Positions 17,799 through 25,370 of a DNA stretch of 64,000 bases are shown here, piece by piece. The stretch comes from Prevotella sp. (lineage in GTDB: Bacteria; Bacteroidota; Bacteroidia; Bacteroidales; Bacteroidaceae), in the NCBI GenBank assembly GCA_017410365.1, contig JAFQQY010000015.1:62001-126000 (forward strand). The letters are read 5' to 3'. Under the pieces are notes generated by a model. That model was given only the letters and a program-made list of their open reading frames with translations, did not search any database and was not told the DNA's origin. The stretch's first letter is position 1; each line of letters opens with the position of its first letter. The translations under genes and the position numbers were made by a program.

Positions 17799-18350
17799 TC
17801 AAATAACCCTCACGGAAGACAAGCCCGATATACGGCCTGCCGTGAACTGGCCAAGCGACTGGCCACTGCGCCATACCTGCATGACCAGCAGCGGGTGATG
17901 CAGCACGAAACTAAGTATCTCCACTTCATCGCCCACCAGCAGCTTGCTATTCTCACTTTGTTGTATCCAGTAGCGGTTATTACCCAGATAGGACAGCACC
18001 ACCCGGCGGTCGGGCAGATAGGTAATCTCCAACTCACAGCCGACCTGCAAGTCGGCAGAGCGCACCTCACCGTCAGGACTGTCGAAATCGGAGTTCCCCT
18101 GATCTTCAATCTTTGCCAGTTCATCCCAATGGGCATAGCCTAAATAGTGGGCAATAGCGTCGAGCGTACTGGTGTGCGGCTGGCGCTCGTCCTGGGCGAA
18201 GCCGAGCAACCGTTTGAGCGTAGTGGCACCGATGCGGACTCCCGTCTTGCTCTCGATGTCGAGCGACAGCAGTTCGCAGTCAGAAGGCAAGCGCAAGTCA
18301 GAGCCTGACTTGCGCTTCAAAAGTTCGATGATATGAAATGGAAGTTTCAT
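17799..18350 (-). CDS. hypothetical protein between guaA and the kinase gene
   Basis: Unknown function, cytoplasmic by absence of any signal or membrane segment. The N-terminal 80 residues (IIELLKRKSGSDLRLPSDCELLSLDIESKTG, broken here by GVRIGATTLKRLLGF) look like a helical unit that could be a DNA- or protein-binding domain of HTH type. The C-terminal half is a beta-rich domain ending in ISGLSSVRVI. It follows the guaA stop by 6 bp and precedes the kinase gene by 27 bp, so it probably works with the kinase. Confidence 0.75.
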   Translation of the reverse strand: MKLPFHIIELLKRKSGSDLRLPSDCELLSLDIESKTGVRIGATTLKRLLGFAQDERQPHTSTLDAIAHYLGYAHWDELAKIEDQGNSDFDSPDGEVRSADLQVGCELEITYLPDRRVVLSYLGNNRYWIQQSENSKLLVGDEVEILSFVLHHPLLVMQVWRSGQSLGQFTAGRISGLSSVRVI

Positions 18351-18356
18351 CGGCTA

Positions 18357-19667
18357 CTACTCCCACTCAATAGTAGCACTTGGTTTTGGCGACATATCGT
18401 AGCATACGCGGTTGATGCCTGGGACTTCCTTAAGTATTCGGTCAGTAATCTTCAACAGTATAGGCCATTCTATCTGCTCAATAGTTGCAGTCATAGCATC
18501 TACGGTATTCACGGCACGGATAATCACTGGCCAGTCGTAGCTGCGGGCATTGTCCTTGACACCTACGCTCTTGAAGTCAGGCACAACTGTAAAGTACTGC
18601 CATACCTTCTTATCAAGACCGGCATTTGCAAACTCCTCACGAAGAATGGCATCACTCTCACGCAAAGCCTCGAGACGGTCGCGTGTGATTGCACCAAGAC
18701 AACGAACACCGAGACCTGGTCCTGGGAATGGCTGACGATAAACCATCTCGTATGGCAAGCCAAGTTCTACACCACATGCGCGAACCTCATCTTTGAACAA
18801 CTGCTTGAGAGGTTCTACCAACTCAAACTGCAAATCTTCTGGCAGACCACCTACATTGTGATGACTCTTCACCATCTTTGCTGTCTTTGTTCCACTTTCT
18901 ACGATATCAGGATAGATAGTACCCTGTCCGAGGAAGTCGATACCTCCGGCAAGTTTGCGAGCTTCTTCCTCAAATACACGGATAAACTCACCACCGATAA
19001 TCTTACGCTTCTGCTCTGGATCTGCTACACCTTCAAGCAATCCGAGGAATCGGTCGGTTGCATCAACGTAAACAAGATTGGCATTAAGCTGGTTCTTGAA
19101 CACCTCGATAACATTCTCTGATTCACCCTTACGCATAAGACCATGGTTAACGTGAACACAAACGAGGTTGTCACCGATGGCCTTAAGCAGCAAAGCAGCA
19201 ACAACAGAACTGTCAACACCACCTGAGAGGGCAAGCAAAACTTTCTTGTCACCAACCTGACGACGAACAAGTTCTATCTGGTCGGCAACAAAGTTCTTCA
19301 TATTCCAGTTAGCCTCTGCCTTGCATGTATCGAAAACAAAACCTTTGACTGCATCCTTTATTGCATCCTCGTCATTAGCAAACTGTGCAAGCTTAACATC
19401 GCACAGAGCCTTGTCATGACCTGCAGCCATAACAGGGAATCCTGCATCGTAAATCTCTGGCAGCACATCGATAGCTACACCATCGATAACATTGTTAGGG
19501 CCACCATTGATAATAATACCCTTGACGTTTGGCAACGCCTTCAGTTCATTGGCTGTAATGTCGTGCGGATAGATTTCGCTGTAAACGCCTAACGCACGGA
19601 TAGCACGGGCAACCACTGTATTCTCGTGGCTTCCCAAGTCAAGAATGACAATCATGTCTTGTTTCAT
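18357..19667 (-). CDS. guaA: GMP synthetase with degenerate glutaminase domain
   Basis: Last step of GMP synthesis: ATP-dependent amination of XMP. The ATP-pyrophosphatase domain is intact, with P-loop LALSGGVDSS (around residues 146-154), the VHVNHGLMRKGE segment, and the C-terminal dimerisation part with RQPFPGPGLGVRCLG and CYDMSPKPSATIEWE. The N-terminal glutamine amidotransferase part is only about 120 residues instead of about 190, and where the family has the nucleophile motif GxCxG this protein reads VMAAGHDKAL, without Cys. It therefore probably uses free ammonia or another protein's glutaminase. First gene of a set with the 183-residue protein and the kinase. Confidence 0.88.
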   Translation of the reverse strand: MKQDMIVILDLGSHENTVVARAIRALGVYSEIYPHDITANELKALPNVKGIIINGGPNNVIDGVAIDVLPEIYDAGFPVMAAGHDKALCDVKLAQFANDEDAIKDAVKGFVFDTCKAEANWNMKNFVADQIELVRRQVGDKKVLLALSGGVDSSVVAALLLKAIGDNLVCVHVNHGLMRKGESENVIEVFKNQLNANLVYVDATDRFLGLLEGVADPEQKRKIIGGEFIRVFEEEARKLAGGIDFLGQGTIYPDIVESGTKTAKMVKSHHNVGGLPEDLQFELVEPLKQLFKDEVRACGVELGLPYEMVYRQPFPGPGLGVRCLGAITRDRLEALRESDAILREEFANAGLDKKVWQYFTVVPDFKSVGVKDNARSYDWPVIIRAVNTVDAMTATIEQIEWPILLKITDRILKEVPGINRVCYDMSPKPSATIEWE

Positions 19668-19717
19668 AATCCTTTACCTTATTATAATATTGAACTAATA
19701 TCTTAAATAATTCGGTG

Positions 19718-19725
19718 CAAAATTA
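19718..19725 (-). promoter_or_regulatory. guaA -7 box
   Basis: Minus-strand TAATTTTG followed by CACCG, 50 bp upstream of the guaA start. Confidence 0.55.
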
Positions 19726-19916
19726 ATATTTTTCATGAAAACGATGACCATTTTAATAAAAAAAATTACACCCATACAAGCATTTTTTAAAAAAAGCATA
19801 TATAATAAAATGTAACAGCCACTGATTGAAAGTTGCATAATAGGGACTTATAGTTAAACAAAGTTAATTAAATAAAGATTATTCGCTCTTCATTCTTCAT
19901 TCTTCATTAAAATGTC

Positions 19917-19924
19917 TACCTTTG
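19917..19924 (+). promoter_or_regulatory. tRNA-Phe -7 box
   Basis: TACCTTTG followed by CATCC, a full -7 match, 23 bp upstream of the tRNA. No clear -33 TTTG; the upstream stretch is the 7-bp ATTCTTC array. Confidence 0.65.
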
Positions 19925-19947
19925 CATCCGCAAATAAGGAAGCACAA

Positions 19948-20020
19948 GGTGCCATAGCTCAGTTGGTAGAGCAAAGGACTGAAAATCCTTGTGTCCCCGG
20001 TTCGATTCCTGGTGGCACCA
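19948..20020 (+). tRNA. tRNA-Phe (GAA)
   Basis: 73 nt. Acceptor stem GGTGCCA/TGGCACC, discriminator A, D arm GCTC..GAGC, anticodon stem AAGGA/TCCTT with loop CTGAAAA (anticodon GAA), 5-nt variable loop, T arm CCCGG-TTCGATT-CCTGG. The middle pair of the T stem is a C-U mismatch. The CCA end is not encoded. A promoter and terminator flank it, so it is a single-gene unit. Confidence 0.96.
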
Positions 20021-20037
20021 CTCCTCCTTTCATTATT

Positions 20038-20080
20038 AACCCCGATTATCTCATTTGAGGTGTCGGGGTTTCACTTTTTT
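20038..20080 (+). terminator. terminator after tRNA-Phe
   Basis: AACCCCGA / TCGGGGTT stem enclosing a smaller CTCA/TGAG hairpin, followed shortly by TTTTTT. Confidence 0.85.
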
Positions 20081-20088
20081 AGGAAACA

Positions 20089-20128
20089 AAAAAACATGTT
20101 TGGCGACTTTGCATCCAAACATGTTTTT
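20089..20128 (-). terminator. terminator of the esterase gene
   Basis: Perfect 14-bp stem AAAAACATGTTTGG / CCAAACATGTTTTT with A/T runs on both sides. It can stop transcription from both directions between the tRNA and the esterase gene. Confidence 0.88.
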
Positions 20129-20148
20129 AATTTATAAAAGAGAAAATT

Positions 20149-22047
20149 TTATTTCCCTATATTCATCTCAAATGGACTCATTGGCAATCCGGCTTTTGAA
20201 TATGCATTAACACGCGCTGGATTATTCTTCCACGCATAGCGCACCTTTGTAGGGGTTGCTACAGCTGACTTGATTATAATCTTGTCTCCTTCTGCAATTG
20301 CTTCTGCATTTGCAAAACGTCCATCGCTACCCGCCGTTTCAAACTCATACAATTTACCATTCTCACGCAACGGTTGGTCTAACTGTAAAACAACATCGCT
20401 ACCTGATACATTAACATCAACCACTTCTGGGTACAGCATAAGTGTCTTATTCCAAAGCAACTTATCGAAACCCATCGCCACACGCTGGGCCACTTCCCAT
20501 TTGCGCAACGGATGGATATCCACCGCCTCACCAAGGTCGATAGCCACGGCAAGTGCTGCATTGTCGGTTTCCTTGACTGCCAATCGCTGCGCCTCACGCA
20601 CCTGTGACCAACCCGAATCCTGCGGTTTGTCACTTGCCGCCATGTAGTTGGCCAACTGCACCACAACGAACGGCAGGTCAGGCATCTGCCATAGCTGTCG
20701 CCATCCGCTCATCAGTTGGCTCAGTTTCTTCTGATAGCCATATCCGTCGCCGGTGTTCGATTCGCCTTGATACCACACCACTCCCGACAAAGAGTATGGA
20801 GCGAGCGGATAGAGCATGGCATTGTAAAGCACAGACGGCAGATTCTGCAAGTTGAAGTTCACCTGCGGACAAGGCAGCATGCCTGCGCCCTCGTGCACTC
20901 TCCATTCCTCCTTCAGAGGCAGTTCCTTGCCGTCCTCGAAGATTATCTTATACGGTTTGTCCTTGATGAAATGCGGATTGCCACCCTTTGTAACAAAGCG
21001 CACCGCCAGTGCGTTGGCACCCTCCTTCAGCAGTCCTGCCGGAATGTTGTATCTGCGTGGCGGATACTGATAGTAGGTGCGCCCTACTTCCTTACCATTA
21101 ATATATGTATAGTCGGCATCAAACAATGTTCCAACCAACAGACGTGCCGGTTTACCGGCATGGGCAGCATCTATGTTCACCGTCTGGCGAACCCAGAAAG
21201 AACCCACGTACTGACGCTTGCCGGTGATATTGTCATACTGGTTCTTCACCGCCCAATGACTGTCATCATAATCAGCTGCCGTGTATCCATCTTTCAGTCC
21301 TGGGTCGGTATCGTCCATCACCTTCTGCCATCTGTTGCTTGCCAATTGGTTGCCTCTCTGAATGGTTCTCACCATGTTGTCGTCCTGATAGAATTGTGTC
21401 TGACGATAGTCGTTAGGATAATGACGGTTCAACGAGTCGGCAGAGAGCCAAGCCTGGATGGGAGTACCGCCAAGGCTGTTCACGATGATGCCCTGCGGCA
21501 CACCGTTCTTCTTGTGCATCTCACGACCGAGGAAGTAGCCCACTGCAGAGAACAGCCATGCGTTCTCCTTGTTGGCAGTCACCCACTTGGTCTTCTTTAT
21601 GTCCCACTTCGGTCCATGCGTGTCTGTATCCGTCTGCACCCTGGACAGTCGTATCTCATCGTTAGAATAATTGTCTATCTCTGTGGTATATTGCGGATAT
21701 ACTCGTTCGATGGTAACATCGATGTTTGACTGTCCTGAGCACAGCCACACATCACCAATCAGCACGTCTGATATGACGATGTCGTTAACCTTCAGTTCAA
21801 ACGGACCGCCAGCCTTCTGCTTCGGAAGCGTCACACTCCAACGTCCGTCGGCATCGGCCACCGTCTCGTAGGTTTTCTTTTTGAAGGTTACAACAACCGT
21901 CTCTCCGGCATCAGCCTTTCCCCATACAGGCAGCGACTTGCCCCTCTGCAAAACCATGCCCGACTGAAACAACTGCGGCAGAACTACCTTTGCTTCTGCC
22001 ACCAACGCTACCACGAGCGCAAACAATATAAATATCACTTTCTTCAT
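20149..22047 (-). CDS. secreted SASA-type carbohydrate esterase (sialate O-acetylesterase family)
   Basis: Predicted to remove O-acetyl groups from sugars. A signal peptide (residues 1-19) exports it. SGNH-type motifs: LCSGQSNID with the candidate Ser, VWYQGESN, and DLGEAVDIHP with the Asp-His pair. An inserted beta-sandwich like that of GH2 sugar-binding domains lies between about residues 230 and 350. The family is named for sialic acid esterases, but in a xylan region acetyl-xylan or acetylated xylo-oligosaccharides are the more likely substrate (inference). Its gene is divergent from the symporter gene. The nearest -7 box is only 8 nt from the ATG. Confidence 0.88.
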   Translation of the reverse strand: MKKVIFILFALVVALVAEAKVVLPQLFQSGMVLQRGKSLPVWGKADAGETVVVTFKKKTYETVADADGRWSVTLPKQKAGGPFELKVNDIVISDVLIGDVWLCSGQSNIDVTIERVYPQYTTEIDNYSNDEIRLSRVQTDTDTHGPKWDIKKTKWVTANKENAWLFSAVGYFLGREMHKKNGVPQGIIVNSLGGTPIQAWLSADSLNRHYPNDYRQTQFYQDDNMVRTIQRGNQLASNRWQKVMDDTDPGLKDGYTAADYDDSHWAVKNQYDNITGKRQYVGSFWVRQTVNIDAAHAGKPARLLVGTLFDADYTYINGKEVGRTYYQYPPRRYNIPAGLLKEGANALAVRFVTKGGNPHFIKDKPYKIIFEDGKELPLKEEWRVHEGAGMLPCPQVNFNLQNLPSVLYNAMLYPLAPYSLSGVVWYQGESNTGDGYGYQKKLSQLMSGWRQLWQMPDLPFVVVQLANYMAASDKPQDSGWSQVREAQRLAVKETDNAALAVAIDLGEAVDIHPLRKWEVAQRVAMGFDKLLWNKTLMLYPEVVDVNVSGSDVVLQLDQPLRENGKLYEFETAGSDGRFANAEAIAEGDKIIIKSAVATPTKVRYAWKNNPARVNAYSKAGLPMSPFEMNIGK

Positions 22048-22054
22048 AGCACTG

Positions 22055-22062
22055 CAAAAGTA
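22055..22062 (-). promoter_or_regulatory. -7 box very close to the esterase start
   Basis: Minus-strand TACTTTTG followed by CAGT. It ends 8 nt before the ATG, so transcription would begin at or next to the start codon. A TTG 18 nt upstream could be the -33 element. Confidence 0.4.
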
Positions 22063-22111
22063 AAGAAAAATTTAAACAATCAATACTTCAAAGGTCTGAT
22101 AATAAAGCGCA

Positions 22112-22177
22112 TGAAACAATTTTATAAGCAAATGCAACATTTTGTATCGTACGTTAACGATAAAAACGTTAATTTTG
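22112..22177 (+). promoter_or_regulatory. symporter operon promoter with two operator heptamers
   Basis: -7 box TAATTTTG at 22170-22177. Proximal heptamer TGCAACA at 22133-22139 lies exactly 30 nt upstream of it, and a second heptamer TGAAACA at 22112-22118 starts 21 bp before the first. The same layout is found at five other promoters of the xylan region. A direct repeat ACGTTAA (22151-22157 and 22166-22172) lies between operator and -7 box and is found only here. Confidence 0.7.
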
Positions 22178-22211
22178 CATCCAGAAATAACAAAAAACAG
22201 AAACTGCAAAT

Positions 22212-23618
22212 ATGGCTAACGAAACACAACAAAAAGGCTTCTACAAGCTGTCATGGATGCAACGCATCGGATTCGGTGCCGGCGACATGGCACAGAACTT
22301 GATTTACCAGACGGTCAGCATCTGGCTGCTGTTCTTTTACACGAATGTTTATGGATTGGACCCTGGCACGGCTGCCGTGATGTTCCTTATTGTTCGTCTT
22401 GTCGATGTGCTGTGGGACCCTCTGGTAGGTGCTTTCGTTGACAAGGGCAACCCCAAATGGGGCAAATACCGTTCATGGCTCATTCTTGGCGGTATTCCTC
22501 TTGTTGGCTTAGCCATCCTCTGTTTCTGGAACGGTTTCAGCGGTTCTGTTGTCTATGCATACATCACTTACGTCGGCATGAGCATGTGCTATACATTAGT
22601 TAATGTGCCTTATGGAGCGTTGAACTCATCACTGACTCGCGACACTGAGGAGATAACAATCCTTACCTCCACCCGTATGTTCATGGCCAACCTCGGAGCT
22701 CTCATCGTGAAGTCGCTCCCAATGGTAATAGCCATCTTCGCCCCTGTGGCTGCCAATGGCGAAGCTATCACCAACACTCCCGAAGCGGCATCGGCATGGT
22801 TTATCACCATGACCATATTCGCACTGGCTGGTCTTGCACTTCTCGTGTTCTGCTTTGCTCAGTGCAAGGAGCGTGTGGTGATGGACCAGAAGGAGTCGGA
22901 GAACGTTAAGGTTAGCGACCTGTGGACTGAGTTCCTCCGCAACCGTCCTTTGCGCGTGCTGGCATTCTTCTTCATCACAGCCTTTGCCATGATGAGCGTG
23001 GGTAATGCTGCCGATGCTTATTTCATGAGTTATAATGTTGGTGCCACACCGCTGATGACCACCGCTTTCATGTGGCTTGGCACAATCCCTGCCTTCATCT
23101 TCATGCCTATGGTTCCTGCCATCAAGCGCAAGATTGGCAAGAAGGGCATGTTCTACCTTTTCCTCGGCACCGCCATCGTCGGCATGGCCATGATGTACAT
23201 CTTCGTACAGGTAGAGGCACTGAAGCGTTTCGATCTGCTCTGCATCGCACAGTTCGTAAAGAGCACAGGTATCATCGTTGCCACTGGTTATATGTGGGTT
23301 CTCGTTCCTGAAGTCGTTTCCTACGGAGAATACACTTCCGGCCGCCGCATTGCCGGCATCGTGAACGCCCTCACCGGTATCTTCTTCAAGGCTGGTATGG
23401 CATTAGGTGGTGTTGTTCCAGGTTTGGTACTCGCATGGGTTGGCTTCAATGCCGAACTGCCTAAGCAGACAGCATTGGCTGAACAGGGAATCTTGTGGCT
23501 GGTATGCGTAATCCCTGCCATACTGCTTCTCCTCGCCATGTTCATCATATCTAAATACGAACTTAGCGACGAGGTTATCGACAAGATTAACCGTGAGATA
23601 GAGCAGCGTAACAAATAG
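22212..23618 (+). CDS. GPH-family sugar:cation symporter (xyloside transporter)
   Basis: Inner-membrane transporter of the glycoside-pentoside-hexuronide:cation symporter family within the MFS, with about 12 membrane helices in 468 residues. Family features: FGAGDMAQNLIYQTVSIWLLFFYTN is the usual first helix, RLVDVLWDPLVGAFVDKGNPKWGKYRSW holds the conserved Asp residues and the loop 2-3 motif (given here in short pieces: DVLWDPL, KWGKYR), and VPYGALNSSLT follows. The next gene is a cytoplasmic GH43, so the likely cargo is xylobiose, xylotriose or arabinoxylo-oligosaccharides. The pair resembles the symporter/xylosidase pair reported from rumen Prevotella. Transcription starts from the operator-bearing promoter at 22112-22177. 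Confidence 0.92.
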   Translation: MANETQQKGFYKLSWMQRIGFGAGDMAQNLIYQTVSIWLLFFYTNVYGLDPGTAAVMFLIVRLVDVLWDPLVGAFVDKGNPKWGKYRSWLILGGIPLVGLAILCFWNGFSGSVVYAYITYVGMSMCYTLVNVPYGALNSSLTRDTEEITILTSTRMFMANLGALIVKSLPMVIAIFAPVAANGEAITNTPEAASAWFITMTIFALAGLALLVFCFAQCKERVVMDQKESENVKVSDLWTEFLRNRPLRVLAFFFITAFAMMSVGNAADAYFMSYNVGATPLMTTAFMWLGTIPAFIFMPMVPAIKRKIGKKGMFYLFLGTAIVGMAMMYIFVQVEALKRFDLLCIAQFVKSTGIIVATGYMWVLVPEVVSYGEYTSGRRIAGIVNALTGIFFKAGMALGGVVPGLVLAWVGFNAELPKQTALAEQGILWLVCVIPAILLLLAMFIISKYELSDEVIDKINREIEQRNK

Positions 23619-23647
23619 TTTGCCATAACTCAAGTTTAACTTGTTAA

Positions 23648-23792
23648 GAAGATATAGGAAGTTAAAGGAAGATATGCCGCTTTTCTGCGGCGAAGATAGA
23701 GGACGATACTTTGTCTAAAGTGGGTCAGCAATTATTCACATTCGCTCATCAACACATGTCATCTATCTCCTTCTATCTCCATCTATCTCCTT
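23648..23792. repeat. two short 10-bp tandem arrays and a hairpin between symporter and GH43
   Basis: 23648-23677 is three units of GAAG(A/T)TA(T/A)AG-type sequence with exact 10-bp period. 23676-23691 is a hairpin GCCGC-TTTTCT-GCGGC. 23763-23792 is three exact-period units of CTATCTCC(T/A)T. The purine array and the pyrimidine array could partly pair in the mRNA. Confidence 0.6.
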
Positions 23793-23864
23793 TTATCTGC
23801 AAACCGAGCAAAGCTTGAAATAGTTGAATTAATAAATAATGTATCATCAAATAAAAACAAAATT

Positions 23865-24872
23865 ATGAAAGAACCAAGATATCTTTTCCCAGACGATTAT
23901 ATGGCAGACCCTTCTGCCAACGTGTTCAACGACCGCCTCTATATCTACCCAAGTCACGACCGTGACAGCGGCGAGGCTTTCGACGACGATGGCGGACATT
24001 TCCAGATGAAGGACTATCATGTGCTGTCGCTCGACAATGTTGAGAACGGCGCGATTACAGACCACGGCGTAATCCTCGACGTTGAGCAGGTGGAATGGGC
24101 AGAAAAGCAGATGTGGGACAATGATGTTGTGGAGAAAGACGGCAAGTACTATCTCGTGTTCTCTGCCAAGGACTACAACGGCGTGTTCCATCTTGGTGTT
24201 GCCGTGGCCGACAATCCTGAAGGTCCTTTCAAACCAGAACCACACCCTATACGCGGTTCGTTCAGCATCGACCCTTGCGTGTTCAAGGACGACGACGGCG
24301 AGATATATTGCTATTTCGGTGGTCTGTGGGGCGGACAGTTGCAGTGGTACACCCTCACGCCTGAGGCATCAAAGAACAACGAGGGCGTGGTAATGGGTCC
24401 TGCTGCCGACAAGAAGACTCCTTTGTTCCTGAAGGAAGGCAGTCCTGCCGTACCGTCATTCGTTGCACGCATGTCCGACGACGTGAAGCAGTTCTGCGAG
24501 GCTCCTCATCCGGTTGTCATCGTCGATGAGAACGGCGAACCGCTCAAGGCCGAAGACCCTCACCGTTTCTTCGAGGCGTCATGGATGCACAAGTATAACG
24601 GCAAGTACTACTTCTCTTATTCAACAGGCGATTCTCATTTCCTATGCTACGCCATCAGCGACAACCCTTACGGACCGTTCACATTCAAGGGTGTAATCCT
24701 CGACCCTGTTGTTGGCTGGACCACCCACCACAGCATCGTTAAGTACAAGGGCGAGTGGTTCCTCTTCTATCACGACTGCGTTCCGTCTAACGACACCACA
24801 TGGCTGCGCTCTCTGAAGGTTCAGAAGCTCTACTACAATGAGGACGGCACTATTCAGAAGGTGAAGAACTAA
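23865..24872 (+). CDS. cytoplasmic GH43 beta-xylosidase / arabinofuranosidase
   Basis: No signal peptide, so it acts in the cytoplasm on imported oligosaccharides. The three GH43 catalytic carboxylates are visible: base Asp15 in MADPSA, pKa-modulating Asp136 in SIDPCVF, and acid Glu237 in FFEASWMHK. The 335-residue length is one beta-propeller. The sequence type (PSHDRDSGEAFDDDGGHF, WTTHHSIVKYKGEWFLFYHDC) matches GH43 subfamily 1 xylosidases of rumen Prevotella that are linked to a symporter gene. It follows the symporter by 246 bp without a visible terminator with a U-run and precedes the sigma factor by 9 bp. Confidence 0.93.
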   Translation: MKEPRYLFPDDYMADPSANVFNDRLYIYPSHDRDSGEAFDDDGGHFQMKDYHVLSLDNVENGAITDHGVILDVEQVEWAEKQMWDNDVVEKDGKYYLVFSAKDYNGVFHLGVAVADNPEGPFKPEPHPIRGSFSIDPCVFKDDDGEIYCYFGGLWGGQLQWYTLTPEASKNNEGVVMGPAADKKTPLFLKEGSPAVPSFVARMSDDVKQFCEAPHPVVIVDENGEPLKAEDPHRFFEASWMHKYNGKYYFSYSTGDSHFLCYAISDNPYGPFTFKGVILDPVVGWTTHHSIVKYKGEWFLFYHDCVPSNDTTWLRSLKVQKLYYNEDGTIQKVKN

Positions 24873-24881
24873 AAAGAAAGA

Positions 24882-25370
24882 ATGTCCAACACAGACATCA
24901 TAACAAACTTCTACAGCGAACACAGAGACGAACTTATAGCTTTCGTCAATTCGCGGTTGCACAATATCCCCGAGGCAGAGGATATTGTGCAGGAGGTTTT
25001 CATGCGTCTGCTCGCCAACAGCACCCCCATCTGCGAGAACACCGTTAGCGCACTGGTTTACACCTTGTGCCGCAATATGGTTGTCGATTGGTTCAGATGG
25101 CATGCCATAAGGAAGAACGCAAGATACGAGTGGCAAACCATAGAGGCGAGTGCCGATGCCTCCACATTGAGAAGAGACATAGCCGAGCACGTGGAGCATG
25201 GTTTGCTGCGCTTGCCTGAGGAGTGTCGCGATGTCTATCGCCTTCACATCTACGACGGCATGCAGGCAAAGGATATCTGCTTGCACACCGGATGGAAATA
25301 CAAGGCTGTGGAATATCGCTTGGGGCAGGCGCGAAAAGAAATAAGAAACTACCTCAAAGACATCTCATGA
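24882..25370 (+). CDS. ECF-family RNA polymerase sigma factor
   Basis: Predicted to direct RNA polymerase to a dedicated set of promoters. It has the two domains of minimal ECF sigma factors: sigma2 (about residues 8-75, with AEDIVQEVFMRLLAN and the DWFRWHA segment) and sigma4 (about 110-158, with LPEECRDVYRLHIYDGM, then AKDICLHTGWKYKAVEYRLGQARKEI as helix-turn-helix). The 162-residue length is normal. No anti-sigma (FecR-like) gene is adjacent. It starts 9 bp after the GH43 stop and its stop overlaps the GH67 start (ATGA), so it is embedded in the xylan operon. Its targets are unknown. Confidence 0.9.
   Translation: MSNTDIITNFYSEHRDELIAFVNSRLHNIPEAEDIVQEVFMRLLANSTPICENTVSALVYTLCRNMVVDWFRWHAIRKNARYEWQTIEASADASTLRRDIAEHVEHGLLRLPEECRDVYRLHIYDGMQAKDICLHTGWKYKAVEYRLGQARKEIRNYLKDIS

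Larger units (their letters stand above)
19668..20148. other. 481-bp gap holding tRNA-Phe, promoters and two terminators
   Basis: No protein gene seen. Contents in order: guaA promoter (19718-19725), an AT-rich stretch, a 7-bp tandem array (ATTCTTC units, about 19888-19908), the tRNA promoter (19917-19924), tRNA-Phe (19948-20020), its terminator (20038-20080), and a long hairpin (20089-20128) that ends the esterase gene on the other strand. Confidence 0.8.

Noticed and set aside
20716-21729. 337-codon plus-strand frame opposite the esterase gene
   Set aside because: Antisense shadow of a well-supported esterase; its sequence has no domain character.
25223-25366. Upstream start that would add 48 residues to GH67
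   Set aside because: These residues are translated from the sigma factor gene in another frame; the signal peptide starts at 25367.
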